Shown here: piece after piece, positions 38,776 through 46,624 of the stretch
Layout of the letters: each line of letters starts with the position of its first letter
Numbering within the stretch: position 1 is the stretch's first letter
IMG/VR virus record: IMGVR_UViG_3300023174_000070
Span: 62,001 to 126,000 of that record
Direction: 5' to 3' (one strand)
Source: a virus
Length of the DNA stretch: 64,000 nt
The notes under the pieces: generated by a model
What the model was told of the DNA's origin: nothing
Seen by the model: the letters and a program-made list of their open reading frames with translations, nothing else
Databases searched by the model: none
Program-made: the position numbers and the translations under genes

Positions 38776-38784
38776 GATGCTAGA

Positions 38785-39780
38785 TTACTTTTGTTGTCTA
38801 GCACGAATCATGGCCAAAATGTCTTCGGCCTTTTGTCCACCGCCTGCAGGTTTTGCCACAGGTGCAGTTGGTGCTGGTGCGTCATCTTCATCAAAGTCGC
38901 TGACCGGGGCCGCCACTTTGAGTGCTGGCTTCGCCGCCGGGGCAGGTGTGTCCTCATCTGCCGCAGGTGCCGGAGCGGATCCACCAGCAGGTGCTTGCAC
39001 ACCTGCAGGACGGAAATATTGACCCCAACGCTCTGTGTCGTATGGCTGACCATCAACTGATGCTTCAAACATCTCTTTGATCACTTTCAACTCAACATCA
39101 GAGGGCTTCTTGGGCAAGAATGTGCTCAAGTCAAATAAACCGTATTGATCCACAGCCGCTTGTTCCACTTCTGTGAGTGCTGACTCTTTACGTGCCCACT
39201 TTGATCCATTGTAGTCAGCAAATCCTCCCTTGGCACCTTTGCTAACACGGAAGTCTAGACCACGTACATAGTCTGTTGGCAATTCTTCCAACTCAGGATC
39301 CATCAAGGCTCCTTTGATAGTTGTGAAGATTTGTGGACCAATGATGAATCGGCGAATTGGATTCTCAGGTGACTTGTCATCGCTCAAGGGATTCTCACGC
39401 ACAAAGCCTTGGAAAATGTAACTGCGTTTCTTCCAGTACTTACGACCCATGTCTTCAAGGCTTTTGTCCTTGAACCATGTGCGAACTTCTGCCAGGATTG
39501 GGCAGGCTTCGTTCCACATTTCCACGCAAGGTACTTGTACCATAACTTGCTTGGAGTCCATCTCTCCTTTGATGCCGTTGAATGGCAAACGAATCATTGC
39601 CCGTTCTTGCCAAAAGAAAGTGTTTTTAGAGTTACCATCAGGTAGGAAGCGTAGTGTAGCCGATTGGCCTTCTTCCATGTTCCAGTGCGGGTAAATTGAA
39701 TTATCACCGCGCTCGGTGGATTGCCCACCTTTGTTCTCTGCTGCCTGTAGTCTTGCTCTGATTTCTGATAATGATGCCAT
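38785..39780 (-). CDS. 32: Single-stranded DNA-binding protein gp32
   Basis: The 331-residue protein has an N-terminal cooperativity region (MASLSEIRARLQAAENKGGQ), the OB-fold core with aromatic residues (FWQERAMIRLPFNGIKG, PIRRFIIGPQIFTTI), and an acidic, Pro/Ala-rich C-terminal interaction tail ending EDILAMIRARQQK. A zinc ligand set is not obvious, as in other non-coliphage gp32 proteins. It coats ssDNA and contacts UvsY, primase and polymerase. It has an AGGAG ribosome site, its own promoter and terminator, and a repeat-rich leader that may autoregulate translation. Confidence 0.9.
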   Translation of the reverse strand: MASLSEIRARLQAAENKGGQSTERGDNSIYPHWNMEEGQSATLRFLPDGNSKNTFFWQERAMIRLPFNGIKGEMDSKQVMVQVPCVEMWNEACPILAEVRTWFKDKSLEDMGRKYWKKRSYIFQGFVRENPLSDDKSPENPIRRFIIGPQIFTTIKGALMDPELEELPTDYVRGLDFRVSKGAKGGFADYNGSKWARKESALTEVEQAAVDQYGLFDLSTFLPKKPSDVELKVIKEMFEASVDGQPYDTERWGQYFRPAGVQAPAGGSAPAPAADEDTPAPAAKPALKVAAPVSDFDEDDAPAPTAPVAKPAGGGQKAEDILAMIRARQQK

Positions 39781-39798
39781 AGTTTTTCTCCTTGTTAA

Positions 39799-39846
39799 GT
39801 TGCCTATGTATGTTGCCTATCTAATTACTTAGATCAATTGTTGCCT
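39799..39846 (-). promoter_or_regulatory. Repeat-rich leader of gene 32, candidate translational operator
   Basis: The minus strand has three direct AGGCAAC repeats (39846-39840, 39818-39812, 39805-39799). A hairpin lies between the first two (AUCUAA-GUAA-UUAGAU, 39834-39819) with a GNRA loop. The last repeat ends 8 bases before AGGAG. T4 gp32 represses its own mRNA through a leader structure plus unstructured repeats; this leader has comparable logic, by inference. Confidence 0.5.
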
Positions 39847-39851
39847 GTGCC

Positions 39852-39894
39852 ACAAAAGAAAAAGCGCAAACACAGTAGTAGTATATGCGCTTTT
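39852..39894 (-). terminator. Rho-independent terminator overlapping the gene 32 promoter
   Basis: Stem AAAAGCGCA/TGCGCTTTT (9 bp, 17-base loop) is followed by TTCTTTTG on the minus strand. Read-through from the upstream glycosyltransferase stops here, while transcripts started in its loop cannot form it. Confidence 0.7.
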
Positions 39895-39908
39895 GTCTGC
39901 TGTGTCAA
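39880..39908 (-). promoter_or_regulatory. Sigma70 promoter of gene 32
   Basis: TTGACA (39908-39903), 17 bp, TATACT (39885-39880). The start is expected near 39873, inside the loop of the terminator hairpin. A late-type CATAAATA (39919-39912) lies just upstream but its transcripts would run into the terminator. Confidence 0.8.
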
Positions 39909-39919
39909 TAGTATTTATG

Positions 39920-40828
39920 TCATTTGCGCAAATGTGGCATATTTTCCTGGAACTGTTTGCTCTTTTGCCATAGAGCATCTGAAATTTGGAGACGTTGTGC
40001 TTGTAACCATTCACGACCAATGGCCCAGTCTGACAGACTGCTATGTCTAAAACGATAGTCTCCAGTGCATTCAAGAGCAAAGGTGTGATCCCAGTGTACT
40101 GCTTGAAATGGTAGAGGATGGGTCATATGCCTATAAACTTCTATCAGTTCAAATTCACTCATGACCATGCTCTGACATTTGGGATCATACCCTACTATCT
40201 GTTGTGATTCAAACATTTTTATATGCATCTCAACAAAGTCTTGTTGATGGATTTGTTCCACATGGGCTCGTATGCCTGTCAATAACTTACAATCAAGTTG
40301 TCTAAACGGTACAGCACTGGCACAGGCTGGAAGATTATTGCAGGTAATGCTGTCGACATCTGTACCAAGCAGGTGTTTGACATATAGTCTGTTGCCCAGG
40401 GTTATAGAATCAGTTTCTAAAGCACGGTACCAATCTATTTTGACCGGCACTTGATCAAATGTCAGTGGCTGATCAAATATGATATCAGCGTCTATGATCA
40501 ACCAAGAGTTGCCGGGCAAGTATTGATCCAAACACAGTTTAACTAACTGTTGACGCCACCAACCCACAGGACATTGATTGATTGCAGGTACTTGACCCAC
40601 TGTGTGCCATACTATGTCGGCTTTGAAGTGTTGATCAGCAATGTATTGTTTGAGATCCGATTCAAAGTCAGGCCAGGGTGTAGCGATCGGATACCCTGTG
40701 TGATGCTCGGTGTCCACAATGATGTGTATGGGACGCAGTGGAAAATGTTCAAGGATGGATCGAATGCACAGGGCAGTCTGAAAGCAATAACCAGGCCAGG
40801 TGGTTATTGCATAGCAATCAAAATTCAT
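39920..40828 (-). CDS. GT-A-like glycosyltransferase (302 aa)
   Basis: The N-terminus MNFDCYAITTWPGYCFQTAL and the middle GNSWLIIDADIIFDQPLTF (DxD) fit the DUF6492-type/GT8-related transferase group. Later LPACASAVPFRQLDCKLL and FELIEVYRHMTHP are consistent with an acceptor half containing a His. It stands apart from the glycan island, between gp32 and the head genes, but presumably contributes to the same modification. Substrate is unknown. Confidence 0.68.
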   Translation of the reverse strand: MNFDCYAITTWPGYCFQTALCIRSILEHFPLRPIHIIVDTEHHTGYPIATPWPDFESDLKQYIADQHFKADIVWHTVGQVPAINQCPVGWWRQQLVKLCLDQYLPGNSWLIIDADIIFDQPLTFDQVPVKIDWYRALETDSITLGNRLYVKHLLGTDVDSITCNNLPACASAVPFRQLDCKLLTGIRAHVEQIHQQDFVEMHIKMFESQQIVGYDPKCQSMVMSEFELIEVYRHMTHPLPFQAVHWDHTFALECTGDYRFRHSSLSDWAIGREWLQAQRLQISDALWQKSKQFQENMPHLRK

Positions 40829-40838
40829 CCTGTACTTA

Positions 40839-42812
40839 TTAGCGCAGTAGTGCTAGGCTTTTGATTCTTGCCAATTGTGATTCATACATGCCGTAGTTGC
40901 CGCACTCGGACATGCCGTGTTCTGGGCAGTATTCGCCTTCCATGGTCTGGTTGCACTGGGCTTGTTCGAATGTGCTCATGTTGTCACCTTCGTCTACAGG
41001 ATCTTTGCCAAAGCCTTCTTGATCTTTATATCCGGCATGGAATGCATCAATCCACTCAGATGGAACTCCGTGTTTCTTGGCGATGTCTTGTATTAGATTA
41101 CCAGTAGTACCACCTTTGAATGCCTTGCGACCTTCATGATACCATTTTGCTTGAGCCGGGTCTTGACTATAACCCAACCCTTCCGCCACACCCTTTTCCG
41201 CTTTATCAAGTTTTGCGTAAAGATATTGCAGTTCGCCATCGACCGTGTCATAGGCATAAGAGCCAAATTCATATTCTTCTTGCTCGGCTTCCAGTTCTGC
41301 TATCTGTCCTTTGATGTCGGCTGCTTTACCATCCATATTGCCTTCCGCCATGCCTTGCTGTTTGGCGGCTTCACGCTTCTTGCGGAAGATTTCACGGAAG
41401 TAGTCATCATCTTCTTCTGGACTGTAGGGATAAGGATTTTGATCATCATCACCGCCGGGTTGTTTACGTTTTACATCACCAGGACGGTCGTAATCAATAC
41501 CTGGTAAGTCTTCTGGTCTGCCTTCAGCCACGGGAGGTGTTTCGGCTGCCTGAGCAGGTTCTGCTGGTGTGACCATGTACACGCCTAGTTCTTCCAGTCG
41601 GTCCTGTACACGCGGATCATCCCAGCAATTAGCATCTGGATTTTCTTCAGCAATGTTGCCAATGATGTCAAACAACTCATCGTCACCAATCAAGCCATAC
41701 AGTTGTTCTGTGGCATTCATGCCATCCGCGCCCACTGTCAAGGGTCGACTCATCAACATCTTGAGTTCATCTTGTTGCTCAGGAGTTTCCGGTAATGTCC
41801 AGGTACCTTCTACAATACGATTGGCCCAGGATTCAAATATTTCTGCTTCTTTCATGGCTAGTGCTTCCTTTTGTATTCGTGCCAACATGGGCAACGCTTG
41901 CTCTATGCGTGGATCGATACGTGTTTCCACAAAGAGGCTTTTTAAATCTTCCACTATGAGATCTGATTCCGACACATCAGCCGGGCTCCATGATTCAAAG
42001 TATTGGGTGTAACCGCGATCGTTGCTCACTGCCTTGAGATTGTGACGCAGTCGATTCAAGTATTCTGTTGTTTCTGCTACCAGTTCGCCGGCAGCACCTT
42101 CAAATACTCGACCTTGATGTGCTCTACGGAACTGACTCAGCACATTGATCTGTTCAACAATTTCTACAATGTGTTGTCCACGAGCATCATAAGGTGTGCC
42201 ACCGTGACGCACATGTTCCAGCATGGCTCGTCCGCCGGCCAGTTTCTTGAACGGCATTTTGAACACTTCGCCTGCCACTGTTTCAATGAACAGGCTTTCC
42301 ACATAGCGGAAACGTGCATCGTTTTCACCCAGGGTGCGATTGTGTTTGATCATGAGTCGTGCCTGTGTGGGCTCACCAGCATAACTCACCTTTTTGTTGC
42401 CATAGTAGCCTTCAAACAGGCCTTCTTTGATGGCAGCCATTCCGGCCATAGTATACTTGAGTCTACGTAGGTTCTGCAGGTCGTAACGCAAGAGATTGCG
42501 TTTGGCAAAGTTACGCAACTGGTCCAGGAATTCGTACCAGTCAGCCTTGTCGTCAAACTCCATACCGCGGCCAAGATTGTCGCCAAAATAAACTTCAAAG
42601 TTGTTGTCAGCGCCCAGCAAGCAAACCACTGTGCCGTAGTTCTTGCCGGAGTCTGCTACCCAGTCAAATGTAAACATGTCCGCATTTTCAGGATCAGGAG
42701 CACCCTGGTCGTCCAGGGGCGGCTTGCCAGTTCGTGCATCTAGTGCTTCAGGGTCAAAATTTCTAGTGACCAATAAATCGTTTAGTTGTTGTCCGGGTGA
42801 GTTTGCTGCCAT
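40839..42812 (-). CDS. Large probable internal head protein with repeated [MV]AEG motifs (657 aa)
   Basis: The N-terminal ~300 residues are a folded domain (FTFDWVADSGKNYGTVVCLL, RRLKYTMAGMAAIKEGLFEG), followed by acidic, Pro-rich and Gly-rich regions. Short peptides GMAEG, GVAEG and PVAEG recur and resemble hydrophobic-x-Glu sites cut by T4-type prohead proteases. The C-terminus has a Cys cluster (CNQTMEGEYCPEHGMSEC) and ends ARIKSLALLR. Homologues in marine T4-like phages are annotated only as virion proteins, to my recollection. A GATAAATA late promoter lies 7 bp before the ATG. Confidence 0.72.
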   Translation of the reverse strand: MAANSPGQQLNDLLVTRNFDPEALDARTGKPPLDDQGAPDPENADMFTFDWVADSGKNYGTVVCLLGADNNFEVYFGDNLGRGMEFDDKADWYEFLDQLRNFAKRNLLRYDLQNLRRLKYTMAGMAAIKEGLFEGYYGNKKVSYAGEPTQARLMIKHNRTLGENDARFRYVESLFIETVAGEVFKMPFKKLAGGRAMLEHVRHGGTPYDARGQHIVEIVEQINVLSQFRRAHQGRVFEGAAGELVAETTEYLNRLRHNLKAVSNDRGYTQYFESWSPADVSESDLIVEDLKSLFVETRIDPRIEQALPMLARIQKEALAMKEAEIFESWANRIVEGTWTLPETPEQQDELKMLMSRPLTVGADGMNATEQLYGLIGDDELFDIIGNIAEENPDANCWDDPRVQDRLEELGVYMVTPAEPAQAAETPPVAEGRPEDLPGIDYDRPGDVKRKQPGGDDDQNPYPYSPEEDDDYFREIFRKKREAAKQQGMAEGNMDGKAADIKGQIAELEAEQEEYEFGSYAYDTVDGELQYLYAKLDKAEKGVAEGLGYSQDPAQAKWYHEGRKAFKGGTTGNLIQDIAKKHGVPSEWIDAFHAGYKDQEGFGKDPVDEGDNMSTFEQAQCNQTMEGEYCPEHGMSECGNYGMYESQLARIKSLALLR

Positions 42813-42819
42813 AGTGTTA

Positions 42820-42827
42820 TATTTATC
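42820..42827 (-). promoter_or_regulatory. T4-type late promoter (GATAAATA)
   Basis: GATAAATA on the minus strand, 7 bp before the ATG at 42812, no Shine-Dalgarno between. Confidence 0.65.
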
Positions 42828-44397
42828 AATACATAGTTGATATAAACGGGAAGGGTTCGATCACGTTGTCTGAATGATCCTTCATTTGGCTGTCTAGTTC
42901 TGTGTAAAAACTCTGCAAAACCTGCATCATGCGCACCGCTAACAACATGCTCATGACCAAGTCATCTGTTTCGCCTATTTTAGCGGCAAAACTCAAGCCC
43001 GAAGCCACAAAGGTTTTGAGTTCACTTATCAGTGCTGAACTGTACACAGTCATTCTGTTGGTTTCTATTAGATTTTTAACTTTGGCACAGGCTGACAGTT
43101 TGTTCTTGTGTGTGGTATTAAAGCCCTTGCGCATACGTCTGTTGCTGTTGCTCATGTGCGGGTCTGACAAAAAGTAACCCTGTATGTTTTCTTCGCCAAA
43201 CTCTGCAATAGAGATCAGGCCTGCTTCACCAATGGTGTTGTTTTCAATACTGTAGTAGATGTTCTTGTCATTTTGCACAGTTTCATTGATGTGCCGGCAG
43301 ATGTCTGACAGGATGCGTATCTGTTCTGGAATAGGTGTGCGATTGTGTGTCCACTCGCCCACTTGACGTGTGGTATTGGCTTCAAAGATTTGTATGGCCG
43401 CAGGGTCGCCTCCGGTGCCCAGACTGGGGTCTAGTGCCACTACATAGATTGAGTCGGGCTTGATGGCTTCGTACCAACGCACATGTCCTGTGCGTTTCCA
43501 AGGATCACGACTTTCTAAGTCCAACAACTTGGCTGGAGCAATAAGTGTTTCATCATTGATAATGAACTCACAACCGATCTCTCTGCGGAAACGATCGTCG
43601 CCCAGTTGTGCCCGCATGTTCTCGCCCCACTTTTCATCACGGTCCGGGTGCTCTTGCCAGTAACTTCTAAATGCGCGGAATCCATTCATGCCCAGTTCAG
43701 TTGGATTGCCAAACTCGTCTATACACTTGTTGGCACCTTTCCAGATCAGCGCAAATTGATCTTCGTCCGAGTTGGGAGTACTTGTGATAATAGCCTTACC
43801 ACCTGTGGCCAAGGTAGGTGATATGGAGGTCCAAAACTCTGTAGCAATAGTGGGTCGCACAAACGCAAACTCGTCAGCGTATAGCAAGGTAATACTCATA
43901 CCACGACCAGTTGTTTCGGTTGTGGTGGCTGACACAATTCTTGATCCGTTTTCAAAGTCTATGGAGCCTTTGTTGTAACTGGTGGCACCTGCTCGGATAT
44001 GATCTGGACACAATTCATAAGCAAAGCGAATACGTTGCATGATCTCCTGGGCACCTGTGTACTTGTGTGCCGCAATAAGAATTGTACTATCTGGAATGAA
44101 CATGGCATACCAAAGAATGTAACCAGCGGCCGAGGTAGACTTGCCGGTCTGTCGCGGCATCATGCTTATGCTATAACGGTTGTTGTGATAAGTTTCGATC
44201 AGTCGCTTTTGATAAGAGAACGGATGATACAGCATCTTGCCCTGTGTAGGATGCTGTATGTGAAAGAAGTTGTCCATGAAGTAGTGCGGCCCGTCTTGTG
44301 GATCTGCACATGCAAGAAATTCCTGCAGTTGTTCATCAGAAAAAGATTGGCGTCGGTATGGTGCTTTGACCAGTACGCCTTCTAGTGTTTTGGTCAT
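42826..44397 (-). CDS. 17: Terminase large subunit gp17
   Basis: The 523-residue protein has the ATPase half with Walker A MPRQTGKS (80-87), Walker B LLYADEFAFV and the coupling motif ITSTPNSDE. The C-terminal RNase H-like nuclease shows VALDPSLGTGGD (first Asp) and a late ETDDLVMS with Asp. It pumps DNA into the prohead and cuts concatemers, with gp16. Length is somewhat below T4 gp17 (610). It lies in the head cluster upstream of the internal-protein gene. Confidence 0.95.
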   Translation of the reverse strand: MTKTLEGVLVKAPYRRQSFSDEQLQEFLACADPQDGPHYFMDNFFHIQHPTQGKMLYHPFSYQKRLIETYHNNRYSISMMPRQTGKSTSAAGYILWYAMFIPDSTILIAAHKYTGAQEIMQRIRFAYELCPDHIRAGATSYNKGSIDFENGSRIVSATTTETTGRGMSITLLYADEFAFVRPTIATEFWTSISPTLATGGKAIITSTPNSDEDQFALIWKGANKCIDEFGNPTELGMNGFRAFRSYWQEHPDRDEKWGENMRAQLGDDRFRREIGCEFIINDETLIAPAKLLDLESRDPWKRTGHVRWYEAIKPDSIYVVALDPSLGTGGDPAAIQIFEANTTRQVGEWTHNRTPIPEQIRILSDICRHINETVQNDKNIYYSIENNTIGEAGLISIAEFGEENIQGYFLSDPHMSNSNRRMRKGFNTTHKNKLSACAKVKNLIETNRMTVYSSALISELKTFVASGLSFAAKIGETDDLVMSMLLAVRMMQVLQSFYTELDSQMKDHSDNVIEPFPFISTMY

Positions 44398-44437
44398 GGT
44401 CTATTAGTTATGCTAAATTGGTGACCCAAAAGCAAAA

Positions 44438-44515
44438 TCACACTGGACTGTAGGGATTACGAAAGCGGTCGCGACCATCGTCCTCAGGGTATACAGGATA
44501 TGGGTTATTCTGCAT
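44438..44515 (-). CDS. Possible 25-residue peptide
   Basis: The frame MQNNPYPVYPEDDGRDRFRN ends PYSPV. It starts inside the last codons of the nuclease gene and occupies most of the 107-bp gap before gp17. Its NPYPxxPEDD resembles NPYPYSPEEDDDY in the large head protein at 40839-42812, so it could be a related tag or remnant. No ribosome site is evident. Confidence 0.3.
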   Translation of the reverse strand: MQNNPYPVYPEDDGRDRFRNPYSPV

Positions 44516-45323
44516 TACGACCACACTTGGCTCTTTTGGCATTTGTCAATGCACCAAAGTCCACAGGCCATTCTTGACCGGGTTGTACTTCCGTAACACC
44601 TGCGGGGAACTTGTAGTCTACGCCGGCCACTTTTTCTATCTCTGCAATGGACCGACGGAACACAGTTAGGTCGTTACCCAAGTTAACATAGGGTTTGGTG
44701 TGTGGGAATACCCAACCTGCGGCCTGCTTGGTTGCGTTGTTGATCACAATCTTGTAGTAGCCATGTGGCACAACGACTCCATTGCCGATCGACTCGTCAC
44801 CTGCCCCATACAATGCACCTACATAAATTGTAAAAGGTTGATTTAGTTGTACAGTCCATCCACGTACTGCTGTTTCTAACAGTTTCCAAATGCCACGGTT
44901 AAGTGATCCGTGTTGTGGATACATGTTGGTCATCAAGAATGATTCGTATTCTACTTGTGCCGACCATGACAAGTCACCGTCTGGTGCGGCATGTCCTTTG
45001 TCGTAGCCTGTACCAGCATAGTCATCTGGTCTAGCACCTGTACCATTTAAACTTTGATCAGCAACAAACGCATTTGTTCTAGGAAAGCAACCTAGTGCGT
45101 TCTGTGGTAGTAATGTGTAGGCCACATAAGCAGGAATCTTTACAGGAGCATCATATGCCACAAGATATGCTTCACGGCATATGGCCTGTACAGGCCGCTT
45201 GACTGTGGCAAATCCGTATGGGCTATGTACAGCGCATGCCTGCACTGGGTTTGGCGCACGTTGTTCCCAGGCTTGAGCCGAAAGACTCACAGCCAAAATC
45301 AACAAGGCGAGAATTTTGTTCAT
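44505..45323 (-). CDS. Secreted DNA/RNA non-specific endonuclease (272 aa)
   Basis: I start at the ATG at 45323, which opens a classical signal peptide (MNKILALLILAVSLSAQA, cleavage after Ala18) and has an AAAGG ribosome site. The nuclease domain has TGYDKGHAAPDGDLSW, corresponding to the D-R-G-H motif with Lys for Arg, and the Mg-binding Asn region NMYPQHGSLNRGIWKLLE. This is the Serratia nuclease/NUC1 family. With a signal peptide, it would act in the periplasm or outside, perhaps degrading competing or host DNA or reducing viscosity at lysis. A late promoter lies 23 bp upstream. Confidence 0.87.
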   Translation of the reverse strand: MNKILALLILAVSLSAQAWEQRAPNPVQACAVHSPYGFATVKRPVQAICREAYLVAYDAPVKIPAYVAYTLLPQNALGCFPRTNAFVADQSLNGTGARPDDYAGTGYDKGHAAPDGDLSWSAQVEYESFLMTNMYPQHGSLNRGIWKLLETAVRGWTVQLNQPFTIYVGALYGAGDESIGNGVVVPHGYYKIVINNATKQAAGWVFPHTKPYVNLGNDLTVFRRSIAEIEKVAGVDYKFPAGVTEVQPGQEWPVDFGALTNAKRAKCGRNAE

Positions 45324-45346
45324 AAAGGAACCTTTAAATAGGCTAA

Positions 45347-45354
45347 TATTTATG
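45347..45354 (-). promoter_or_regulatory. T4-type late promoter (CATAAATA)
   Basis: CATAAATA on the minus strand, 23 bp before the nuclease ATG. Confidence 0.65.
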
Positions 45355-45741
45355 TTAACGTGGATAGCCTCGGAATCCTCGAACAGGACTTTGCGTGTCC
45401 ACAGAAGCAGGCTCAAGGCTGTTTGGTGTACTGACTTGTACTTTGCCACCCGATAGTCCTGCCATTTTTAATGCTTGATCAATAATTGGTTCTACTGAAG
45501 CATTGAATCCGGCAATCACTGCTTCTTCACCAAATACGGCCTTGGCACTCCAAGCAGGCATGTAGGGTATGGGATCTTGTGTGCCAGCATCACTACGGGC
45601 TCGGGCCATGGCCACACCCAGTCGATATATTTGATAAGGATCACTAGATTGCACACCGGGCAATACAAACACATGATTCATGGGGTCTGCTTGCTCTGGT
45701 GGCAAAGTTTTTTCTTCAGTGATAAACTCTCGGGCTCTCAT
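45355..45741 (-). CDS. Putative packaged protein with capsid-targeting-like N-terminus, paralogue A (128 aa)
   Basis: The N-terminus MRAREFITEEKT resembles the T4 internal-protein capsid-targeting peptide (MKTYQEFIAE in IPIII), which the prohead protease cuts after Glu. The C-terminus is SPVRGFRGYPR, closely matching that of the neighbouring paralogue. The middle contains GVAMARARSDAGTQDP and KAVFGEEAVIAGF. It overlaps the paralogue's stop by ATGA. Packaging in the head and possible injection with DNA are inference. Confidence 0.72.
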   Translation of the reverse strand: MRAREFITEEKTLPPEQADPMNHVFVLPGVQSSDPYQIYRLGVAMARARSDAGTQDPIPYMPAWSAKAVFGEEAVIAGFNASVEPIIDQALKMAGLSGGKVQVSTPNSLEPASVDTQSPVRGFRGYPR

Positions 45742-46112
45742 CTGGGATATCCTTTAAATCCTTCTATAGGACTTTTGGTGTTGCCACCTGGCGGTTCATC
45801 GCTCGCCAAGTCACCGTGGTTTAGGTCTTGCCAGTCTGCGCCCACTGCCTTAAAGGCCTGCTTCAGCATGTTTTGTTCCGCTTGAGTGTAAGGATGTGCT
45901 GTTTTTCTTTTGCCATGCCAACTCTTGGCGTCAATGTCAATGGGTTTGTTGGTGCCATCGGCCATGGCACTGGCCATCATGACTCTGTATGCAGTATAGC
46001 CGCCATCCATACGCTCAGCGTCGCCAAACGTGTTTAGACCCACTGTGGCATAACGGTGCCGCTTGCTGATTTCCCCGTTGTGTTGCTCCGTTAAGAATTC
46101 GCTGGCTCGCAC
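45738..46112 (-). CDS. Putative packaged protein with capsid-targeting-like N-terminus, paralogue B (124 aa)
   Basis: The N-terminus MRASEFLTEQHN and the C-terminus SPIEGFKGYPR mirror paralogue A at 45355-45741. The middle region (TVGLNTFGDAERMDGGYTAY, then AYRVMMASAMADGT) is also similar, including a common MMASA/GVAMARA helix. It probably arose by tandem duplication and then diverged. Function after cleavage of the leader is unknown. Confidence 0.72.
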   Translation of the reverse strand: MRASEFLTEQHNGEISKRHRYATVGLNTFGDAERMDGGYTAYRVMMASAMADGTNKPIDIDAKSWHGKRKTAHPYTQAEQNMLKQAFKAVGADWQDLNHGDLASDEPPGGNTKSPIEGFKGYPR

Positions 46113-46113
46113 G

Positions 46114-46437
46114 TTAGATGCCTTCTGAACCTGCTGTGGCTGATGTGGCTGTGCCTAGTGCTGTGGCTGAAAAGCCTGAGCCTGTAACTATGTTCAGGTA
46201 GTTGCCTGCACCAACATAGTACTGTTGCACTGTGTTGCCAGGAACAACTATGGCGTTGGCATATAGATTGCCGGTGGGTGTGGTCATTGTGGCATTGGCC
46301 GGAACACCGTTGGCCTGTACATAGGTCAACTGTACAACTGAAACTTGAAAAGTCACGTTGGCGGTGGTGGTAGCAATTTCTACCTTGTCTGTGGTCCAGG
46401 CCACGTTCGATACTGCGTTGACAACTTGAATAGCCAT
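46114..46437 (-). CDS. Small beta-rich virion protein (107 aa)
   Basis: The protein (MAIQVVNAVSNVAWTTDKVE) is Cys-free, and Val/Thr/Ala-rich, with alternating strands such as NVTFQVSVVQLTYVQANGVP. It is typical of capsid decoration or small fibre domains. The ATG shares a base with the stop of the upstream gene. Its placement among packaged or head genes supports a structural role; no family is recognised. Confidence 0.68.
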   Translation of the reverse strand: MAIQVVNAVSNVAWTTDKVEIATTTANVTFQVSVVQLTYVQANGVPANATMTTPTGNLYANAIVVPGNTVQQYYVGAGNYLNIVTGSGFSATALGTATSATAGSEGI

Positions 46438-46619
46438 TATTTTGATTCCTTATTGAGATCTGCCACAGCCACTGGTTGAAACAGATTTGTAGTTTGTGTA
46501 ATTACTCCCGGTATCATCACAGGCTGATTACGTACCTCTGCAGGTGTAGGTGCTGGCGGATGACGTTCTGCCAGGCGTGACATTGTTTCTGCATAGGTTT
46601 GATATTGTGGAGTTGTCAT
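46437..46619 (-). CDS. Small protein of unknown function (60 aa)
   Basis: I start at the ATG at 46619 (MTTPQYQTYAETMSRLAERH), since a longer frame would use GTG inside the upstream gene. The sequence is rich in Pro, Thr and Gln (HPPAPTPAEVRNQPVMIPG). No motif is recognised. It is sandwiched between coupled head genes. Confidence 0.6.
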   Translation of the reverse strand: MTTPQYQTYAETMSRLAERHPPAPTPAEVRNQPVMIPGVITQTTNLFQPVAVADLNKESK

Positions 46620-46624
46620 AATTT

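Noticed and set aside
39912-39919. Late promoter CATAAATA as the main promoter of gene 32
   Set aside because: Transcripts from it would run straight into the terminator at 39852-39894; the overlapping sigma70 promoter is better placed.
42003-42470. Rightward 155-codon frame inside the large head protein gene
   Set aside because: It is antisense to a well-formed protein and shows Cys/His/Phe-rich shadow composition with no ribosome site or promoter.
44398-44430. Promoter in front of the terminase gene (TTGGGT-17-TAATAG)
   Set aside because: Both boxes match consensus poorly and the gap to the ATG is only 3 bp.
45324-45449. N-terminal extension of the nuclease
   Set aside because: It would bury the signal peptide and cross a late promoter and ribosome site.
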